From CAWIUB01 sp963839175 (GTDB taxonomy: Bacteria; Actinomycetota; Actinomycetes; Mycobacteriales; Jatrophihabitantaceae), in assembly GCA_963839175.1 (NCBI GenBank), contig CAWIUB010000027.1, forward strand, positions 7,209-71,208: a stretch of 64,000 nucleotides of DNA. The letters are read 5' to 3'. Positions 59,955 through 64,000 of the stretch are shown piece after piece (the stretch's first letter is position 1; every line of letters starts with the position of its first letter). The notes under the pieces were generated by a model. That model worked only from the letters and a program-made list of their open reading frames with translations, searched no databases and was not told the DNA's origin. Made by a program: the position numbers and the translations under genes.

Positions 59955-60325
59955 GACGTCGCGACGCAGATCGACGGCTGTCTCGGCTCTGGCCGGCCGT
60001 CGACGGATGGGTCCGGACGCATGCCAACTATCCGTGGCACCGGTCGGCGCTGCTCGCCGCGCTTGGTGTCGCCGATGGCCCGGACGACGAGGTTGCAGTG
60101 TCCCTCGCTGAAGCGATCGCGGAACTGCCCGCCACGACGGTCGAGGAACGCGTCTACGCAGCCGGCGGTCTGGCCGTCGCGAACCGCACTGCGACACGGT
60201 GGCGATCGGATCAGGCCGGCCGGGCGGTCGCGGCCTCTCCGCTCGTCGTCGCTGAACCTCTTGGCGGCTCGGTCCGTCCGATGGCTGAGTCGTCTGGTGT
60301 GCGATCAGGTCCGCCCGTACGGTGA
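59955..60325 (+). pseudogene. Uncharacterised gene, 5' end missing
   Basis: In-frame sequence DGWVRTHANYPWHRSALLAA, LGVADGPDDEVAVSLAEAIA, ELPATTVEERVYAAGGLAVA looks like a genuine helical protein, but it has no start codon before a TGA near 59953 except GTG 60098 (75 residues). Probably the 3' part of a longer gene. Not recognised. Confidence 0.35.
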
Positions 60326-60330
60326 GGTCC

Positions 60331-60717
60331 ATGACCTCGACGCTGGCGGTCACCGGGCGCGGCGCGGGCGGGTCGACTCGGCGCGCGGCCGCAGGGCTGC
60401 TGCTTACGGCTTGGGCGGTGGCGGTCATGGCGTCCTACCTCGGCGACCCGGCCCACGAACTCGCCTCGAAGTTGGTGACTGCATTCCTGCTCTGGCGGAT
60501 CTGGCGTGGCGCGAGCTGGAGCCGCAACCTACTGATCGGCCTGTCGTGCGTCTCAGCCGGATTCGCCGTCGGGCTCGCGATTGCGATCGCGCTCGGCGCG
60601 ACGGGCATCGTCACCTCTGCCCTCGTGATGTTCGCGTTGTACGCGGGCGTCGGCGTGCTGTTGTGCGCGCCACCGGTCCGCGGCCTGGCGCGCTCGCCGC
60701 GCACCATGATCGCGTAG
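60331..60717 (+). CDS. Four-helix membrane protein of unknown function
   Basis: 128 residues from ATG 60331, 3 bp after the stop of the previous frame. Helices: AAAGLLLTAWAVAVMASYLG, KLVTAFLLWRIWRG, LLIGLSCVSAGFAVGLAIAI and GIVTSALVMFALYAGVGVLL. The charged ends are basic. GGTGAGGTCC precedes the ATG. The short loops and the sequence suggest a small integral membrane protein with no known function. Confidence 0.6.
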   Translation: MTSTLAVTGRGAGGSTRRAAAGLLLTAWAVAVMASYLGDPAHELASKLVTAFLLWRIWRGASWSRNLLIGLSCVSAGFAVGLAIAIALGATGIVTSALVMFALYAGVGVLLCAPPVRGLARSPRTMIA

Positions 60718-61443
60718 TCCCGCCTCCGGCGTCCGCAGGCCGCACGACGAGCGGACGGCCACGACAGATTCGGAAGCCTCTAGCCTCGCGGGAGCCGTTC
60801 CGCGTCCCGTCAGACCCGCCCAATGAGAAATCCGGGGTGCGCCAAACGGAGAGCGCGGCACAAGCTCGGGTCGCCCGCAGAACACACCAAATTCGGCATC
60901 TCCGGGTGCACTGTCGGCGGCACGAGCGTGCGCACTCTCGGCGGCATGTGCGTGCGTTCCGCTGCACGCGTGGCAACCTCTGACGCATGTTCGAATGGCA
61001 TGGCTGGGCCACGGGTGATGCGACGCGGCCGGATCGTTCATGAGGTCGATACCAGCCTCTCCCCGCACATCGGAATGGTCGAAGACCCGTCAACGTCCTG
61101 AGCCCACGGCGCCGCGCGGAACGAGCGCGACTCGTGGCATGTGCGGGCGATGCGGCTATGCGGCGATGCGCGACGTTCCCGCCCTCGAATGCCCTCCGGT
61201 GTGGGCGTCGGGGCACTCGCCAAGCGCGCCCCGCGCTGTCTGTTACCCAACGTCAACGCACGTTGAGTTCGGCAGCAGGTTGGGATTTCGTGGGCGAAAA
61301 TCGGTACGCTTGACCCAACGCGACGGGCGCGCGGCAGGTCCGGGGTGAACAAGCGCCGCCGCGGCGACCATCCGAAATCTGGGCAGCTGCAATGACCCGT
61401 CGCTGCTGAAGAACCGACGAATGAGCACGAGAGGGTGCGTCGC
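60718..61443. other. No convincing gene; promoter of the VOC gene at its right end
   Basis: About 725 bp. No frame with protein character. GAGAGGG 9 bp before 61444 is the ribosome binding site of the next gene. Confidence 0.5.
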
Positions 61444-61884
61444 ATGTCGCGTATTCGACGCTTCGACCACGTCGGCGTCACGGTTGCCGACCTCGACACT
61501 GTGTCGGCGTTCTTTGTCGAGCTCGGTTTCGAGGTCGAGGGCCGCGCGTTCCTAGAGGGCGAGTTCCTGGACACCGTCATTGGCATACCGGACTCGTGTA
61601 CCGAGATCGTCATGCTGCGGCCGCCCGACGGAGGCGCCGGGCTCGAGCTGGCGAGCTTCATCCGGCCTAACCACGAACCGGGATCGCCCGCTGCCATGGC
61701 CAACGAACTGGGGCTGCGCAGTGTGGCGTTCGAAGTGGATGACCTGCAGGCGCTCATCGACCGGCTCGCCAGAGACGGCTACGGCCTGGTCGGCGGCATC
61801 GGCGAGTACGAGCGTGTCTGGCGCATGGCCTCCTTGCGCGGGCCAGAGGGGATCATCGTCTCCCTCGCCGAGCGAATCGACTGA
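61444..61884 (+). CDS. VOC-superfamily (glyoxalase/dioxygenase-fold) protein
   Basis: 146 residues. RFDHVGVTVADLDTVSAFFV, ELGFEVEGRAFLEGEFLDTV, LELASFIRPNHEPGSPAAMA, NELGLRSVAFEVDDLQALID and SLRGPEGIIVSLAERID are the two beta-alpha-beta-beta-beta modules of the vicinal oxygen chelate fold. Metal ligands: His in FDHVG, Glu in GLELA, probably Glu in AFEVDD-like positions and GPEG/IIVSL. The position of ligands suits a small-molecule lyase or dioxygenase. Substrate unknown. Stand-alone. Confidence 0.85.
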   Translation: MSRIRRFDHVGVTVADLDTVSAFFVELGFEVEGRAFLEGEFLDTVIGIPDSCTEIVMLRPPDGGAGLELASFIRPNHEPGSPAAMANELGLRSVAFEVDDLQALIDRLARDGYGLVGGIGEYERVWRMASLRGPEGIIVSLAERID

Positions 61885-62174
61885 CCCGTCCGCCGAACCC
61901 GCCGGTAAGTACGGGCATCAGCGCACGCTTAGCGACAGCGGCGGCCGTAGACGATGTGGGTCCGCCAATGCACGTCGCCCCCGGCAGGCGTCGACCGCTC
62001 ATCGGCGTGTGCGGAAACATCCGCAGGGCGCAGCGCGTGCACCAGATCAACTGATCCGAGCGGATATCGCGCGCGTGCTCGGAGGAGGCCGAGCCGCGCA
62101 GATCGACGGATCCAAGACGCAAAATGTCCGCGTGACCGTGCGTTACCGTCCGCGGACTGCCCCCGGCGTTGTTC

Positions 62175-62849
62175 TCAAGTAAGTCCCCAGAAACGCCCGG
62201 ACAAGCCCACCTCTCGGAAGTACTCCTTGGCCTTGACTGGTTCCCGGCGGTGATAGCCGCGGTCGAGGCGACCGCGATACCAGTCGCGCGCCAACCGCCA
62301 AAGGGTCTCGAGGTCCATCACATAGCCGCGGTCGTTGGACGTCGCTGCCAGCCAGTGATTCACGCACGACTCGTCGCAGAAGATGCGCTGGTGCACGCAC
62401 GCGGTGACCACGTCGTCCCAGATCCGCGACGTCGGTGTGAGGAAGTGGGCGACCTGCGACCCTATGGATGGACGATCGCGCTCGACGACGAACGCGTGCG
62501 GCGCTCCGCAACCGGGGCAGGTCGTCGCCACGAGGACGGTCGGGTCGCGCGGCACGAGGTGGGGAATAGCGAACGAGTCCCACGCGCAGCCACCCCACCA
62601 CAGGGTCTTCGCGCCCATGACGCTGAACCCGAGCGGGACGGTCGCGAATGGGTGCGCCATGACAATGGTGCCGTCGTGTCCGAGAACGATGTCGCGATGC
62701 TCGTGCAGCGCGAGCAGCGCCTGCGCGACATCGCTTGGGTCCAGGCCCGTGGCGGTAGCGAGATCGTCCGGCGTCGGTGCTCGTCCGGTGTCGCTGAGCT
62801 GAGCGTAGATCGCGAGCCGGACATCTTCGGTTTCGTCGCTGGTCGGCAT
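62175..62849 (-). CDS. MerB-like alkylmercury lyase family protein
   Basis: 224 residues from ATG 62849, with GGGAGG 8 bp upstream; a longer frame to 62915 lacks a ribosome binding site. N-terminal winged-helix (VRLAIYAQLSDTGRAPTPDD, LATATGLDPSDVAQALLALH), then the lyase fold: KTLWWGGCAWDSFAIPHLVP (the Cys and Asp correspond to Cys96 and Asp99 of MerB), ATTCPGCGAPHAFVVERD and RIFCDESCVNHWLAATSN (the second catalytic Cys region, Cys159). All three catalytic positions can be matched. There is no mer operon nearby, so the real substrate may be another one. Confidence 0.8.
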   Translation of the reverse strand: MPTSDETEDVRLAIYAQLSDTGRAPTPDDLATATGLDPSDVAQALLALHEHRDIVLGHDGTIVMAHPFATVPLGFSVMGAKTLWWGGCAWDSFAIPHLVPRDPTVLVATTCPGCGAPHAFVVERDRPSIGSQVAHFLTPTSRIWDDVVTACVHQRIFCDESCVNHWLAATSNDRGYVMDLETLWRLARDWYRGRLDRGYHRREPVKAKEYFREVGLSGRFWGLT

Positions 62850-62915
62850 GAGCCGCGCCTCCCTCGTGGCGCCACGCCGGGCGACCGTGCTTCCGACGGT
62901 ACGGACATCGGCCAT

Positions 62916-64000
62916 CAGAGGGACATTGATCTCACGTTACCGACCGCGCAGAATATCCCCTCTGCGCGACACGTGATTGACCGCTGGGCGCGCGATAACG
63001 ACGATCCCGAACGGGCGGCGTTTGCTGACTCGTCACGCTTCGTGAACGGCGATGGCCATCTGCGCCTTGAGAACTCGGTGCGAGTGTGACTACCCAACAC
63101 CTACACGGGCGCTGTGGCGCGGTGGCCTTTGCTGCAGTCGCTCTACAAGGCTTCACGTACTGAATTGGGTCGTCTGGGACGCAAACTGCGCACTACAAGG
63201 TTTTTGACTGGCGGTGAATGCGGCGCGTCACACGTGACGCCACAGGCTCTGCCGGGCGCCAAAAGCGACGCAGCTGGCGGTGCACTGGACCAGCGGAGCC
63301 GGGGGAGCGGAGCGTGGGGCGTGAAGCGCGGCTATCGCCAAATCGGGGCGCCGGTCGGAGGTGTTGAGCAGCCCGGCGGGGGTTCAGCGTCGCCAGTTCG
63401 GTACGTCGAGCGCCCTGTCAGGTTGGCACGGCAGCCGCTGTCGTGGCGGCGTCGTGACCTCTTCGGTCGCCTTAGGCCGCATAGTTTGTGCACCTTGAGA
63501 GAGCGCCGCACAGCGCTCAGCTGGTGGCATGGGGCCGTGCGCCGCATGGCTGGTGGGGCCTGGTGACTTGGCGACAGCGCGTGTACTCGCTCACGACGGA
63601 GCGCCGAGTTTCCCGTCGTCGTCGCGTGGCTGCGATCAAACGGCCGTCGTGGTCGTCCTCAGCGGACCTGCCGCGCATTGCATTACCGGTCGAACAGCGC
63701 TCACTGGCCGCGCCACGCGGCTGGCCGTCGTGGTTCGCCGGCCGATGGCCTCACGGGGCCGCTCGCCTTGCCTCCGGGCGTCGAGCCGGAAACTGGGCCG
63801 GTGTGGCGGCGTCGGTAGCCTCTCTCGCTCAGCTCGCAGCGGGTCGCAGTCACGGGTCTCTTACCAATTCGAACGGGACAGGTTGTCTCACGAGCTTCTC
63901 ACGGAAATTCTCGGGACAGGTCGGAACAAGATCGATTCGGTGGACTCCGACCGGACAGAACTCCCATGGAATGGGACCTATAGACTCGGCGGACGGCGGG
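62916..64000. other. No convincing gene to the window end
   Basis: About 1.1 kb. Plus- and minus-strand frames up to 150 codons have no protein character. Around 63870-63950 GGGACAGG occurs twice (GGGACAGGTTGTCTCAC and GGGACAGGTCGG), possibly an insertion-sequence end. Otherwise nothing identified. Confidence 0.45.

Noticed and set aside
63540..64000. Insertion-sequence end at the right edge
   Set aside because: GGGACAGG occurs twice, but no transposase or second end is visible, so there is not enough support for a call.

Overview
The window is high-GC DNA with actinobacterial gene content: AGGAGG-type ribosome binding sites, frequent GTG starts, a Mycobacterium-type rpiB and many homologues of the mycobacterial DosR dormancy regulon. 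It is most likely a chromosomal segment of a soil or environmental actinomycete near Mycobacteriales, Frankiales or Jatrophihabitans. The exact genus cannot be read from the sequence.

Left edge (1-2.4 kb): core genes, namely the N-terminus of aminopeptidase N, a PrxQ/BCP peroxiredoxin, rpiB, a small arginine-rich protein, tRNA-Gly(TCC) and tRNA-Pro(TGG). From tRNA-Pro to about 16 kb lies accessory DNA. A tyrosine integrase and an excisionase sit beside the tRNA, with a dead HNH nuclease between them and the tRNA. A compact phage-like gene string (4.7-7.1 kb) is read away from a 17-bp-arm palindrome that separates it from a divergent AlpA-like gene. Further on are a three-gene zinc-ribbon operon and an operon of one three-helix membrane protein with two paralogous tiny proteins that share an ESFM-xx-HDDP-x-LMD motif.

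16-27 kb is a graveyard. A secreted BNR/sialidase-like protein, an HD-domain protein, a PPOX flavoprotein, a HAD hydrolase and a proline iminopeptidase are each interrupted by a stop codon or frameshift. Pieces of an IS21 element and of a serine-recombinase transposon follow. A DivIVA-like coiled-coil protein is intact.

27-47 kb is the most coherent part. It holds a slipin, a broken universal stress protein and a complete nine-gene V/A-type ATPase operon (coiled-coil, C, I, K, F, E, A, B, D). Next come a decayed tetR/MFS pair, then a block matching the DosR dormancy regulon: Hsp20 with a consensus DosR-like box upstream, a GNAT acetyltransferase, an Rv2004c-like kinase fusion, an Rv2629-like protein, an Rv0573c-like nicotinate phosphoribosyltransferase with an apparent internal deletion, an Rv0571c-like phosphoribosyltransferase/dienelactone hydrolase fusion, a CBS-CBS-BON protein and a DUF1918-DUF1876 fusion. 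I infer that the ATPase operon belongs to this hypoxia/energy-stress island.

45-64 kb alternates IS remnants (ISAs1, IS1634, IS1380), gene fragments and intact stand-alone genes: an SRPBCC protein, a SEC-C protein, a secreted GH13 alpha-amylase, a VOC protein and a MerB-like alkylmercury lyase. A 32-bp perfect inverted repeat (53.5-53.8 kb) is unexplained. Single-base frameshifts are very common across the window, so some 'pseudogenes' may be assembly indels rather than real decay; raw reads would decide.
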